From positions 372,001 through 436,000 of the forward strand of contig NZ_FNTA01000003.1 of NCBI RefSeq assembly GCF_900105055.1: DNA of 64,000 bases, read 5' to 3'. Position 1 is the stretch's first letter. The number at the start of each line of letters is the position of its first letter. Positions 22,484-31,183 of the stretch are shown one piece after another. The translations under genes and the position numbers were made by a program. The stretch is from Amycolatopsis lurida. GTDB taxonomy: Bacteria > Actinomycetota > Actinomycetes > Mycobacteriales > Pseudonocardiaceae. The notes below the pieces were generated by a model, which saw only the letters and a list, made by a program, of their open reading frames with translations, was not told the origin of the DNA and made no database searches.

Positions 22484-24739
22484 GTGACCCAACCCGACGA
22501 GCTGGCGGCGGCGGTCGACGCCCCGCAACGCCAGCCCCGCGCCAAGGTTCGCGTGGACTGGGGCAGGAGCGGAGGGTTCGACCATCCGCTCTCGGATTTG
22601 TCCACTGTGGCCGAAAGCCTGGTCATCGAACGGCAGATCTCCGGGGATCTCCCGGACGAGTGCACCCTGATCGAGGGCTACACGACTGCGACCCTGGCTG
22701 CCACCCTCGCCGGCCAGCGCGCCGACGATTCCCGCGACGTTGCCAGGATGCTCACGCCGTACAGGCCGGATTCCCTGCTGCGCGACACCGACCTCGTCGA
22801 CGCTCCGCTGACGTGTGACCTGGGGTTGCTCACGGCGTCGGGGCGGGAACTCGTCCGCCAGTTCACCGGCTCCACCCGCACGCTGACGCTGTCGGCGACC
22901 GGCCGGTCGGTGGAGCTAGCCGCGCTGGACCCTGCCGAAACGCTCCGGGCATCGGTGACGCTGCCGCCGGTCGCGCAAGAGGAGGAGCAGCACTACAACA
23001 CCACCGAGTGGCCGTTCCAATGGCGCATCAACACCCAGTGGGTCATCGACTATGTGTTGCGGCGCAACGGAATCTTCGCCTCCCCACCACCCCGGCCCGA
23101 CTGCATGTTCGCGATGACCTGTCACGGCGGCCTAATCGCCGACGTCGGGTTCAACTCCGACTTCGGCTACGGTGAAAAGCTCGACGCGAGCGTGCCCGCG
23201 TTCGTCCCCGGTCCCTACGGGATGCTCGCGGCGAACGGGACGCCGAAGCTGTCCGCGACCATGTACGCCAACGCGGCGCTGGAGTTCTATCCCAGCTGGC
23301 CGGACCGGGGGCACCTGTTCGAATTCCACTGCAAAGCCGGTGCCAGCAACACCTTCGCGCCGAACATGAACGGTGACATCCTCAGCATGAGCACCGGCGT
23401 CCGGGGCATTTCCGGTGGGACGTTCGCCGTCGGCGTGACCACCGGCGGGCGAGTCGTGCTGAAGGTCCACTCGAACCGGTCCCTGGTCACCACGATCAAC
23501 GGCCCCACTTTCGCCGGGGAGGCCGCGTGGCATCGGGTCGGCCTCTGGTTCCGCTACACCTCGTACCCCAAGTACACGATCGAGACCTGCTGGATGGTCG
23601 ACGGCACGATCACGCCCATCGCGACCGAGACCGTGCCCCTGATCTCCGAGGAGAGCAGCGGCGGAACCTCCATTTTCGCCTGCACACCGGTCCCGGTGAG
23701 CTGCCTGCAAATCAGCATCGCGGCCGCACCACCCGCGGACTGGGGCGCACCGCACACGCCGCAAGCGGAGATCGACACCGGCCTGAACTGGATGACCGGC
23801 CTGCCCGACATCGTCAACGCCGACTCCTTCGACGTCCTCAAACAAGCAGCGGCAGCGGAGTTCGGAGTGATCAGCTACACCGAGAACGGGCGCTTCCGGT
23901 TCCTCAACCGAGACACCGTCCACGCCCTGGCCGCGCGACCGACTACGGCGACCCTCTCCGCTTCCGGGGCGCTTACTGAGCTGTCGCTCTCGACCTCGCT
24001 GGACTCGATCCGCAACGAGATCAGCCTCACCGCCGTACCCCGGCTGAAATCCATGAAAGACGTCAACGTCTACGAACCCGCGACAGCCGACGAACTCGAA
24101 GCCCCCATGGGCACCACACGACCGATCGTCACCTTCCAAACCAGATCCACGTTCCACGGCAACGCTCTGTCGATACACACCCTGAGCGCCTACACCAGCG
24201 ACGACTACACACGGTTCTCCGCCTGCCGCCCGATACGCCGGGACACCGGAGCCGAGGTCACCACCGGCATCACGGTACGAGCGATGCCCGTCAGCCAGAA
24301 CCGCGTCAAGCTGGAAATCCAGAACACCAACAGCTTCGCCCTGCGCTTCGCCCTCGACGACCGCCGCACGCCAGCCTTGCGGCTCGTCGGTAATCCCGTG
24401 ATCAACGGCCGCCCTATTGCCCACGTCGCCACCGATGACGCCTCCATCGCCCGCTATGGCCGACGTGTTCTCGCCCTGCCGGACAACCCGTTCCGGCAAA
24501 CCCTCGAATCCATGCAGGCCATCACCACGTCCCTGCTGGCCGACCTCGCCCAGCCCACCACGGTCCTCAAAGACATCGCCGTCGTCGGCGACCCCCGCCG
24601 ACGCCTCCTCGACACCCTCCACATCCACGACCCCGACGGACTCGGCGGCCCTATCGCCGCTGTCGTCATCGGCAGCCGCCGCACCCTCAACACCACCGAC
24701 GGCCTCGCCGACACCCTCACCCTCCGGGTCCGCCGCTGA
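22484..24739 (+). CDS. Large minor tail protein (tail hub/tip), with a lectin-like middle
   Basis: 751 residues from GTG 22484. The N-terminal ~180 residues (AKVRVDWGRSGGFDHPLSDLSTVAESLVIERQISGDLPDE) match actinophage tail-hub proteins. Residues ~240-430 (LSATMYANAALEFYPSWPDRGHLFEFHCKAG... WHRVGLWFRYTSYPKYTIETCWMVDGTI) look like a concanavalin-A/LamG-type beta sandwich, probably for receptor binding. The C-terminal part returns to hub-like sequence (FDVLKQAAAAEFGVISYTENGRFRFLNRD). It likely forms the tip that contacts the host wall. Confidence 0.78.
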   Translation: MTQPDELAAAVDAPQRQPRAKVRVDWGRSGGFDHPLSDLSTVAESLVIERQISGDLPDECTLIEGYTTATLAATLAGQRADDSRDVARMLTPYRPDSLLRDTDLVDAPLTCDLGLLTASGRELVRQFTGSTRTLTLSATGRSVELAALDPAETLRASVTLPPVAQEEEQHYNTTEWPFQWRINTQWVIDYVLRRNGIFASPPPRPDCMFAMTCHGGLIADVGFNSDFGYGEKLDASVPAFVPGPYGMLAANGTPKLSATMYANAALEFYPSWPDRGHLFEFHCKAGASNTFAPNMNGDILSMSTGVRGISGGTFAVGVTTGGRVVLKVHSNRSLVTTINGPTFAGEAAWHRVGLWFRYTSYPKYTIETCWMVDGTITPIATETVPLISEESSGGTSIFACTPVPVSCLQISIAAAPPADWGAPHTPQAEIDTGLNWMTGLPDIVNADSFDVLKQAAAAEFGVISYTENGRFRFLNRDTVHALAARPTTATLSASGALTELSLSTSLDSIRNEISLTAVPRLKSMKDVNVYEPATADELEAPMGTTRPIVTFQTRSTFHGNALSIHTLSAYTSDDYTRFSACRPIRRDTGAEVTTGITVRAMPVSQNRVKLEIQNTNSFALRFALDDRRTPALRLVGNPVINGRPIAHVATDDASIARYGRRVLALPDNPFRQTLESMQAITTSLLADLAQPTTVLKDIAVVGDPRRRLLDTLHIHDPDGLGGPIAAVVIGSRRTLNTTDGLADTLTLRVRR

Positions 24740-24754
24740 ACCCTGGAGCCGCCC

Positions 24755-25072
24755 GTGACGCCTGACTGGCTCACCGCGCTGGCCGCGACCCTCGGCCCCG
24801 CCACCGGCGCCCTCACCGGCCTGCTCGCGGCGCGGCGCGCTATCCGCACCGCCCGCACTACGGCCGATCACCAGGCACTGGCCGAACTGCACGCCGGATA
24901 TCAGGCGCTGCTGAAAGACCGCGCCACCCACACCCGCGACGTCCTGGCCGAACTCACGGCCGTGAAAACCGAACTGTCCGCCGTGCGCCAGGAGAACGCG
25001 CGGCTGCTGCTCGAAGTCGGCGCCCTGCGCGCCCAGATGAACCGCCCACCCGAAGGACCGCCAACCCCTTGA
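24755..25072 (+). CDS. Small membrane-anchored coiled-coil protein
   Basis: 105 residues from GTG 24755. A hydrophobic N-terminal segment (WLTALAATLGPATGALTGLLAA) is followed by a basic turn and a long coiled coil (HQALAELHAGYQALLKDRATHTRDVLAELTAVKTELSAVRQENARLLLEVGALRAQM). Its stop overlaps the TTG start of the endolysin. The location at the start of the lysis module and the topology suggest a lysis accessory or spanin-like function. A small tail protein cannot be excluded. Confidence 0.6.
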   Translation: MTPDWLTALAATLGPATGALTGLLAARRAIRTARTTADHQALAELHAGYQALLKDRATHTRDVLAELTAVKTELSAVRQENARLLLEVGALRAQMNRPPEGPPTP

Positions 25073-26034
25073 CCGACTACGGCATCGACGTGTCGCACTG
25101 GAATCCAGTCCAAGACTGGAACGCCGTGCGAGGCAACGGAATCAACTACTGCTCGTTCAAACTCACCGAAGGCACCGGCTACACCGACCGCACCAGCGGC
25201 GCCCGCATCCCGGCTGCCCGCCTCGCCGGCGTCGTCCCCGGCGGATACCACTTCGCCCGCCCCGGCGACCCGGACGCCCAGGCCGATCACTTCGCCAACC
25301 ACCTGCGCCAAAACAACCTGCACACCAGCGGATCCCTGGCGCCGATGCTCGACATGGAAGCCGCCGAACTGCGCGGCACCGCCAACGCCTTCATTCCGCG
25401 GTTCATCGCCCGGCTGCGCGCCGCGACCGGCGTCCGCAAGGTTCTGGTGTACGCGAACCTGGACTGGTTCACCCGAATCCTCGACCCCGCCCGGTGGGCC
25501 GATGACGGCGTGCTGCTGTGGATCGCCCGATACAACGGCAACCCCGGCAACCCCGGCTGGACCCACCCGAAACTCGCGCTGCACCAGCACACCCAGACCG
25601 GAACCGTTCCCGGGATCAGCGGCCACGTCGACCGCAACGCCACCATCGGACAGTTCACGTTGTCCGATCTCGTCACCGGCGGCAGCGCCCCGACGCCGCA
25701 GCCGGTCCCGCCGACACCGACACCACCGGCCGACACCGAGGTCTACACCGTCCGCTCCGGCGACACCCTCTCCGGCATCGCCGCGCGATTCGGCACCACC
25801 GTCGCCGCGCTGGCCGCGCTCAACGGGATCTCCGACCCGAACCGCATCTACGCCGGACAGCAGATCCGAATCCGCGGCGGCACGGCAGGCGGGCAGCGCT
25901 ACCAAATCCGGTCCGGCGACACCCTCTCCGGCATCGCCGCGAAGTTCGGCACCAGCGTCTCCGCTCTCGCCTCGCGGAACAACATCTCGAACCCGAACCG
26001 TATCTACGCGGGCCAGTGGCTGACGATCCCGTGA
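25069..26034 (+). CDS. Endolysin: GH25 muramidase with two LysM domains
   Basis: 321 residues from TTG 25069, overlapping the previous stop. The GH25 domain (residues 1-205) has YGIDVSHW (D7), MLDMEAAE (D95, E97) and LVYANLDWF, the conserved set for hydrolysis of N-acetylmuramoyl bonds. A Pro/Thr linker leads to LysM 1 (~224-268, YTVRSGDTLSGIAARFGTT) and LysM 2 (~277-321, YQIRSGDTLSGIAAKFGTS), which bind peptidoglycan. No signal peptide is present, so export depends on the holin-like proteins that follow. The stop overlaps the next GTG. Confidence 0.93.
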   Translation: MTDYGIDVSHWNPVQDWNAVRGNGINYCSFKLTEGTGYTDRTSGARIPAARLAGVVPGGYHFARPGDPDAQADHFANHLRQNNLHTSGSLAPMLDMEAAELRGTANAFIPRFIARLRAATGVRKVLVYANLDWFTRILDPARWADDGVLLWIARYNGNPGNPGWTHPKLALHQHTQTGTVPGISGHVDRNATIGQFTLSDLVTGGSAPTPQPVPPTPTPPADTEVYTVRSGDTLSGIAARFGTTVAALAALNGISDPNRIYAGQQIRIRGGTAGGQRYQIRSGDTLSGIAAKFGTSVSALASRNNISNPNRIYAGQWLTIP

Positions 26035-26159
26035 CCGGCAACGGCGGCTGGCTGCTCCTGCTCGTCCTGTTCGTCTGGCTGGCCTGGAAAACCGCCCGCG
26101 CGTTCGTCCGCGCCTACGACTACCTCGATTCCCTCCCACCCCGTAAACCCAAGGAGTAG
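26031..26159 (+). CDS. 42-residue single-span membrane protein
   Basis: A short gene beginning at the GTG that overlaps the endolysin stop (GTGA). WLLLLVLFVWLAWKTARAFV is a single membrane segment, followed by a charged tail ending PPRKPKE. It is probably part of the lysis module, as a pinholin or holin regulator. The tight coupling and short gap to the next gene support its reality. Confidence 0.6.
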   Translation: MTGNGGWLLLLVLFVWLAWKTARAFVRAYDYLDSLPPRKPKE

Positions 26160-26165
26160 ACACAC

Positions 26166-26459
26166 GTGTCTCGTTACCCCCTGCGTATCGCCGGATCCAT
26201 CGTCGGCGCGCTCACCGCGATCGTGTCCGGCCTCGTCGGCTCCGGACTGATCACCACCGACCAGGGCAACGCCACCACCGGCGTCATCACCGGCCTGGTG
26301 ACCCTCCTGGCCGCGTTCGGTGTCGTCATCTCCGCCGAAAGGAAGGTCACCCCGCTGGTAGACCCCCGCACCCGCCAGGGGGCACCGCTGGTGCCCGCTG
26401 AGACCGCCGGAGACACCCTGTACCGGGCCGCCGAGAGCCGGGAGACCGGCCGTGCCTGA
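26166..26459 (+). CDS. Holin
   Basis: 97 residues from GTG 26166, after AAGGAG. There are two membrane segments (IAGSIVGALTAIVSGLVGSGLI and NATTGVITGLVTLLAAFGVVIS) joined by a short loop, with a charged C-terminal tail. This is class II holin topology and it directly follows the endolysin. Holins perforate the membrane to release the muramidase. The name rests on topology and position. Confidence 0.75.
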   Translation: MSRYPLRIAGSIVGALTAIVSGLVGSGLITTDQGNATTGVITGLVTLLAAFGVVISAERKVTPLVDPRTRQGAPLVPAETAGDTLYRAAESRETGRA

Positions 26460-26637
26460 CACCCGCTCCGGCACGGCGATCACCGATCCGGCCTCCGTGC
26501 TCACCCCCGCAGTTCTCCAGGCCGCCCGAAACGCGGCGGCCACCGCGCCGCCGTTCACCACGGCGCAACGTGACCGGCTCTCCTGCATCTTCGGCCCGAC
26601 CGTGCGCCGGGTCCACCTGAACAAGGCAGTCGGCTGA
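26452..26637 (+). CDS. Small hypothetical protein, last late gene
   Basis: 61 residues from GTG 26452, overlapping the holin's 3' end by eight bases. The sequence LTPAVLQAARNAAATAPPFTTAQRDRLSCIFGPTVRR is helical. Short proteins with 'TTAQRDRLS-IF' endings are common at the end of actinobacterial prophage late operons; function unknown. It is followed by a strong bidirectional hairpin. Confidence 0.6.
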   Translation: MPDTRSGTAITDPASVLTPAVLQAARNAAATAPPFTTAQRDRLSCIFGPTVRRVHLNKAVG

Positions 26638-26642
26638 CAGCA

Positions 26643-26678
26643 CGTGGCCCCGGCACCCTCCAGGATGCCGGGGCCACG
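26643..26678. terminator. Bidirectional terminator between late operon and integrase
   Basis: Perfect 13-base arms (26643-26655 and 26666-26678, core GTGGCCCCGGCA) flank a ten-base loop. The hairpin lies between the convergent stops at 26637 and 26691. Confidence 0.85.
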
Positions 26679-26690
26679 CACCACCCCGTC

Positions 26691-28430
26691 TTAGCTGACC
26701 TCGGCCAGCACTTCGTCGTCGAACGAGTCGTCCACTCCCGGTATGGCTGCCGGTGCGCCCAGCCAGGTCAGCATGATGTCGTCCGGGTTGAACGGTGCGC
26801 GCCCGCCCTTCGTGGGCAGCAGGCGGGGAGTGACCACCGCCCGCAGAACCTCCCGCTGTTGCGACAGCGACAGCCCCGCCCACACTGTCCTGGCGTCCGC
26901 GCCGAGAAAGTCCGCGACCACCGGCGACACCCCAATCTGGCGCACGCGCTCCTCGGCCGCCTCGATCTGCGGCACCAGCTTCGCCTCGATCCGCGACAGC
27001 CGTTCCGGCCCGATCCCGCCGCTGGCGGCCGAGTCGGTGAACCCGTCCAGCCGGGCGCGCAGTTCCCGCGCGGTCGCCACGGCCTTCGTCAGCTCGTCGG
27101 CCTGGTCCTCGTAGCGGAACAGCTCCCGCGCGTCCTCGGACTCCAGCCGGGTCAGCACCGCCTCCACCACATAGGCGTCCGTGCGTTCCATGTCCCGCAT
27201 GAGATGCCCATGGGGGCAGCGGTAGCCGGGCCGCGCCCGGTGCAGCGGGGTGGAACGGGTCGGTGTCTCGCAGATCCCACACAACAGAATGCCGGTCTGC
27301 AAGTACTTGACCCGCGTTCCGTCGCGCACCGAGCTGCGACTCGGATCACCCAGGCGGGCCACGATCAGAGCGCGTTTCCGATCGCTGATGATCGGCTGCC
27401 AGACACCCTTACCGACGATCTTCTTTCGGAACACCCGCAACCCTGCGATCACGGGGCTGAGCGCGATGTTGCGGACCTTGGACACATTCCACTCCCCAGG
27501 CAGCGGATGCACCCACTGTTCCCGGTTCATCTGCTGCGCGACCTGCGACGGCGTGTCTTCCCGCACCCGCACCAGCGCCTCATACGCCGCTTCCTGCTGC
27601 TCAGGAGATAGCGAGTCGATGAGCTTCGCCCAGCCGTGCGGGTCCTTCGACACGTGTTGCAGCTTCTTCACGTGATCCGCCCGCCACACGTGACCGCGAG
27701 CGCACGGCACACCCGCCTCGATCAACTCCCGCACCAGCACCGACGCGTTCGGTTCCTCGATCAGCCGGTCCACGATCGCCTCCGCGATCGGCGCCGTCTC
27801 CGGATCGACCTCGCGGTGCGCCTCACCCGTGCGCTGGTCATAGACGATCCGGTATCCGTAGCCCAGCGGACCAGCCCACAGCCCTTCCAGCGCGCGAGCC
27901 TCGACACCTCGGCGGGTCCGCTTGCGGATCTTCTCCGACTCCCTCTCCGCGTCGACGGCGTCCTCGGCGGTGTCGATCCGGTCGTCCGGATCGTTCATGT
28001 CATAGATCCGGTCGTCATAGGCCCAGTAGCCGCCGACCTTCTCCAGGATCTCCCGCAGCCGGGCGAACATCGACAGATTCCGCTGAGCCCGCGAGTTCTC
28101 CCACGTCCACAGCAGATTCGCCCGCCCCGTCGACAACAGGCGCAACGCCTCGGTGTAGTCCTGCCGCTCCTCGGTCGCGTACCGCGACGCCGACAGGTTG
28201 TTGTCCACCAGGACCGCCACGACCGTGATGCCGTTGTCCTCGCAGAACTTGCGGCCGACCGCGATCTGCGTCGACACCGCGACCTTCCGGGCCTTCGTCT
28301 CGTTCGATGCCCTGGCGTAGATCACCGCGAACAGCGGCGGAAGCTCCCCTGTGATCGACCGCGCCAGCTTGCGGTTCAGTGCCTTACCCACGAACAAACC
28401 CCCAGCATGTCGCCGGGCGGTGGTCGCCAT
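26691..28430 (-). CDS. Large serine integrase
   Basis: 579 residues from ATG 28430. The resolvase-type catalytic domain shows VIYARAS (catalytic Ser42 by position), VSTQ, LVDNNLSASRYATEERQDYTEALRLL and the arginine motif WENSRAQRNL. The helix containing ESEKIRKRTRRGVEARALEG and the PLGYGYRI block open the recombinase domain. A zinc ribbon follows (C384, C387, C405, nearby His), then a coiled coil (~430-480). Large serine recombinases integrate phage DNA between short attP and attB sites. Residues ~245-320 (HVKKLQHVSKDPHGWAKLIDSLSPEQQ...) look longer than usual between 'VW' and the 'NIALSPVIAG' motif. It is transcribed inward from the right prophage end. Confidence 0.93.
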   Translation of the reverse strand: MATTARRHAGGLFVGKALNRKLARSITGELPPLFAVIYARASNETKARKVAVSTQIAVGRKFCEDNGITVVAVLVDNNLSASRYATEERQDYTEALRLLSTGRANLLWTWENSRAQRNLSMFARLREILEKVGGYWAYDDRIYDMNDPDDRIDTAEDAVDAERESEKIRKRTRRGVEARALEGLWAGPLGYGYRIVYDQRTGEAHREVDPETAPIAEAIVDRLIEEPNASVLVRELIEAGVPCARGHVWRADHVKKLQHVSKDPHGWAKLIDSLSPEQQEAAYEALVRVREDTPSQVAQQMNREQWVHPLPGEWNVSKVRNIALSPVIAGLRVFRKKIVGKGVWQPIISDRKRALIVARLGDPSRSSVRDGTRVKYLQTGILLCGICETPTRSTPLHRARPGYRCPHGHLMRDMERTDAYVVEAVLTRLESEDARELFRYEDQADELTKAVATARELRARLDGFTDSAASGGIGPERLSRIEAKLVPQIEAAEERVRQIGVSPVVADFLGADARTVWAGLSLSQQREVLRAVVTPRLLPTKGGRAPFNPDDIMLTWLGAPAAIPGVDDSFDDEVLAEVS

Positions 28431-28580
28431 TGGACCCCTGTATGTGCAAGTCAAGCCTAGCCGACGAGCCACACAACACAGGGGGTTTGATGCAGTGCTG
28501 GACCCGCGTTTCCGCAGGTCCAGCACCCTGATCTGCTTGGGTTCCGTTCATGAGTTTGGGAACCTAAGTTGAAATGCAGC
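28431..28580. other. Candidate right prophage attachment region (attR)
   Basis: No gene lies between 28431 and 28672. Two inverted repeats occur upstream of the integrase: GTGCTGGACC/GGTCCAGCAC (28495-28504 with 28517-28526), and CTTgGGTTCC with its imperfect complement (28536-28545 with 28559-28568). Serine-integrase sites are short imperfect dyads next to the integrase gene, so the crossover probably lies here. From 28582 on the sequence is host-like (dispersed repeat AAGGAGGCCTTCACGGA). Confidence 0.45.
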
Positions 28581-28581
28581 T

Positions 28582-28598
28582 AAGGAGGCCTTCACGGA
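28582..28598. repeat. Single copy of a dispersed host repeat word
   Basis: AAGGAGGCCTTCACGGA occurs here once and again as one arm of the perfect hairpin at 38545-38597. It is a marker that this side of the junction is host chromosome. Confidence 0.5.
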
Positions 28599-28653
28599 CT
28601 TGACGAGGGAAGATCACCGAGGCCACCGCCACTTGTCCACCAGCACGCGGGGA

Positions 28654-28670
28654 AAGCCCGCTTCGGGCTT
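28654..28670 (-). terminator. Terminator of the P450 operon
   Basis: AAGCCCG (28654-28660) and CGGGCTT (28664-28670) form a seven-base stem with a three-base loop, three bases beyond the P450 stop on the minus strand. Confidence 0.65.
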
Positions 28671-28672
28671 GT

Positions 28673-29863
28673 TCAGCGCAGGTTCAGCAGCAGCCGGGAC
28701 GGTCGCTTGAAGGCGCTGTCGGTCCACTCGACCTCGTCCGGGTCCTCGGCGAGCGAGAGTCGCGGATGCCGGTCGACGAAGGCGGCGATCAGTTCCTGCA
28801 TCTCCATCCGGGCCAGATTCGCGCCGAGGCAGAAGTGCACCCCGCGGCCGAAGGTCAGATGGGCCTTCTCGTCCCGGTCGAGGCGCAGCTCTCGCGGGGC
28901 GTCGTAGATCGACGGGTCGTAGTTCGGCCCGACGAAGGACGCGACGACCGCTTCCCCCTTGCGGATCGTCCCGGACGCCAGCTCGACGTCCTCCAACGCG
29001 ACCCGGAGCGGGGCGCCGTCCCCCGGTACCTCGACGCGCAGCAGTTCCTCGACCGCGCCGGGGATCAGACCGGGCTCGGCGACCAGGCGGTCGTAATGCT
29101 CACGCGGGGCCAGCAGCCGCAGGAACGCACGGGACAGCACCGATCCGGTCGTCTCGTGTCCGGCGAGGAACATCCCGATGGTGTTGCGCACCAGCTCGTC
29201 GTCGGTGAGCCGGTCGCCTTCGTACCGCGCTTGGATCATCGTCTGGAGCACGCCGTCGCCCGGCAGGTGGCGGACCTGTTCGATCAGTTCGACGCAGTAC
29301 GCCGCGAACTCCATCAGCGCCGCGGTCTGCTCTTCGATCCCGAGACCGCCGGAAGGAAGCAGGAGATCCGACCAGTGCCGGATCCGCTCGGCGTCGATCC
29401 CCGGTACCCCCATCACCTCGCTGATCACCTCGACGGCGAACGGGAACGCGATCGTGCTCACCACATCGACGACGGGACCTGCGAGTCCGTCGATCATCTT
29501 GTTGGCCATGGTGCGCACCCTGGGCCGCCACTCCTCGACCTTGCGCGGGGTCAGGGTCCCCGCCAGCAGACGGCGCAGCCGGGTGTGACGGGGCGGGTCC
29601 ATGTTCATGATGATGTCCGGGTCGACGGTGAAATCGAGACCGTCGGCCTGCCTCGGCGCCCCCTCGTACGTGAGGTTCCGGCTGAATCGCTGATCGCTGA
29701 GCACCTTGACCACGTCGTCGTACCGGACCGCGAGCCTGGCGACGTCGCCACTCTGCAGCCGTACGTTGCCGAGCGGACATTCCCGCAGACGGCGTTCGTA
29801 GTCGTCGACAGGACGGCCGCGCGGGCCCAAGGGGAACGGGAAACTGTCGAGTTCTTCAGCCAT
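28673..29863 (-). CDS. Cytochrome P450
   Basis: 396 residues, normal for soluble bacterial P450s. Hallmarks are the I-helix AGHETT (234-239), the K-helix ExxR (E273-R276), and the heme loop FGRGVHFCLGANLAR with Cys345 as thiolate ligand. MDPPRHTRLRRLL near residue 90 is the usual C-helix region. The start ATG lies within the last eight bases of the acyltransferase gene, so the two are coupled. A ferredoxin gene is not adjacent. The substrate is unknown; the partner suggests tailoring of a lipid or polyketide. Confidence 0.9.
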   Translation of the reverse strand: MAEELDSFPFPLGPRGRPVDDYERRLRECPLGNVRLQSGDVARLAVRYDDVVKVLSDQRFSRNLTYEGAPRQADGLDFTVDPDIIMNMDPPRHTRLRRLLAGTLTPRKVEEWRPRVRTMANKMIDGLAGPVVDVVSTIAFPFAVEVISEVMGVPGIDAERIRHWSDLLLPSGGLGIEEQTAALMEFAAYCVELIEQVRHLPGDGVLQTMIQARYEGDRLTDDELVRNTIGMFLAGHETTGSVLSRAFLRLLAPREHYDRLVAEPGLIPGAVEELLRVEVPGDGAPLRVALEDVELASGTIRKGEAVVASFVGPNYDPSIYDAPRELRLDRDEKAHLTFGRGVHFCLGANLARMEMQELIAAFVDRHPRLSLAEDPDEVEWTDSAFKRPSRLLLNLR

Positions 29864-31064
29864 GGTCTTCCATCCTCACCGTGGGTTCCGGTGCCGCGGC
29901 CTTCGCGGATGCCGGTTCTTGCCGATACAGAACGAGCCGCGGTCTGCGCCGAAGGGAGAACCGCCGCATGATGGGCCGTTCCACGCCCGCGTGGAGCAGC
30001 CACGACAAGGCGAGCGTCACGCCGAACAGCAGGGCAGCCACCCCCAGCCCCGCCGGAGTGCCCCACTGGTTCCCGAGCCAGCGCACGCCGAAGGTGAGCA
30101 CCAGCCAATGCACCATGTAGAAGGCGAAGGAGACTTCACCGAGCCACACCATCCGGCGGCCGGCCAAGAAGGGTCGCCGTCCGTCACGGTCGGCCACCGC
30201 GCCCGCCGCGATGAGCAGGCCGAGGGGAACCACCGTGATTGCCGTGAGTTTGTAGGTCATCGGGAACAACGGCGCCACCGCGTACGCGGCCACCGAGAGG
30301 ACCGCGGCCCAGCCGAGCCCCAGCGGCAGGCGGCGCCCTTCCAGCACGACACGGGCCAGCAGAATGCCGAACACGAAGTCGAGCAGCCGTACCGGGGCGA
30401 ACGCGTAGACGAACCAGAACCGCGGCACCGAGGTCTCCGCGTACCAGAGATAAGGCTCGTTCGGCAGCGAGGTCGCCGCGAGCGGGACCAGCAGGATCAT
30501 CGCGACGACCACGCCGGCCCAAAGCCACAGCCGGTCCGGCCGGATCCGGCGGATGTACCGGAACAGCAAGGGGAACGACAGATAGAACAGCACTTCGCAG
30601 GACAGGGACCACGAGACGATGTTGAAGCCGCCGTCGACCGGCGCCCAGGCCTGCACCAGCGAGAGGTTCAGCGCCGCGGTCCCGAAGTCGAAGGTCTCGT
30701 TCGCGACGAACCCCAGCAGCAACGCCGCCGCGATGAACGTGACGACATCGTTCGGGTAGATCTTGAAGAACCGCCGTCGCCAGAACGTCCGCGCCGTGTC
30801 CTTCTCCCGCGCGGACCAGGCCAGCACGAAACCGCTGAGCACGAAGAAGAATCCGACTCCGGTGAAGCCGCCCTGGATGAACGTCGCCGTCAGGGACTGC
30901 TGGACGCCGTCGTCGGCGAACAAGTCCTGAAGGGTGAGATGGGAGAGAAAGACCATGAGCGCGGCGACGAAGCGCATTCCTGTCAGCGACGGCAGGCGTG
31001 GGGCCCGCGCGTTTCGCGCCGCCCGACGGCCCGATCCGGCGGCGGACGCGAGGGGAATGTCCAT
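29856..31064 (-). CDS. Membrane acyltransferase, family 3
   Basis: 402 residues, about ten membrane segments. The start RLPSLTGMRFVAALMVFLSHL and FTGVGFFFVLSGFVLAWS are the acyltransferase-3 hallmark (catalytic-type His in 'FLSHL', and the 'FFVLSGF' block). EVLFYLSFPLLF and the terminal SFAFYMVHWLVLTF also agree. Members O-acylate sugars, peptidoglycan or macrolides; I recall MdmB-type macrolide acyltransferases as close in style. It shares an operon with the P450 downstream. The coupling suggests both enzymes modify the same molecule. The substrate cannot be inferred. Confidence 0.88.
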   Translation of the reverse strand: MDIPLASAAGSGRRAARNARAPRLPSLTGMRFVAALMVFLSHLTLQDLFADDGVQQSLTATFIQGGFTGVGFFFVLSGFVLAWSAREKDTARTFWRRRFFKIYPNDVVTFIAAALLLGFVANETFDFGTAALNLSLVQAWAPVDGGFNIVSWSLSCEVLFYLSFPLLFRYIRRIRPDRLWLWAGVVVAMILLVPLAATSLPNEPYLWYAETSVPRFWFVYAFAPVRLLDFVFGILLARVVLEGRRLPLGLGWAAVLSVAAYAVAPLFPMTYKLTAITVVPLGLLIAAGAVADRDGRRPFLAGRRMVWLGEVSFAFYMVHWLVLTFGVRWLGNQWGTPAGLGVAALLFGVTLALSWLLHAGVERPIMRRFSLRRRPRLVLYRQEPASAKAAAPEPTVRMEDHG

Positions 31065-31183
31065 GTCCCCATCGTCAGCGGCCGCTCCTCACCTGGGCAT
31101 CTCCGCCGGTGCGGACCTGATCTAGGGCGTTCATGCGTGGTGCGAAAGGCCCCGCTCACGAGGGGGGCGCAGTCGGCAACCGA
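31065..31183. other. Short gap between GH12 and acyltransferase genes
   Basis: 119 bases. It must contain the acyltransferase promoter reading away from the GH12 gene; I see no strong consensus or hairpin. Confidence 0.3.

Noticed and set aside
23132..24931. 599-residue minus-strand frame opposite the tail hub gene
   Set aside because: Gly/Val/Asp-rich shadow with no domain; the plus-strand gene has strong tail-protein features and tight operon spacing.
28495..28526. tRNA fragment at the prophage junction
   Set aside because: The hairpin lacks T-loop and acceptor features; large serine integrases do not usually use tRNA genes.
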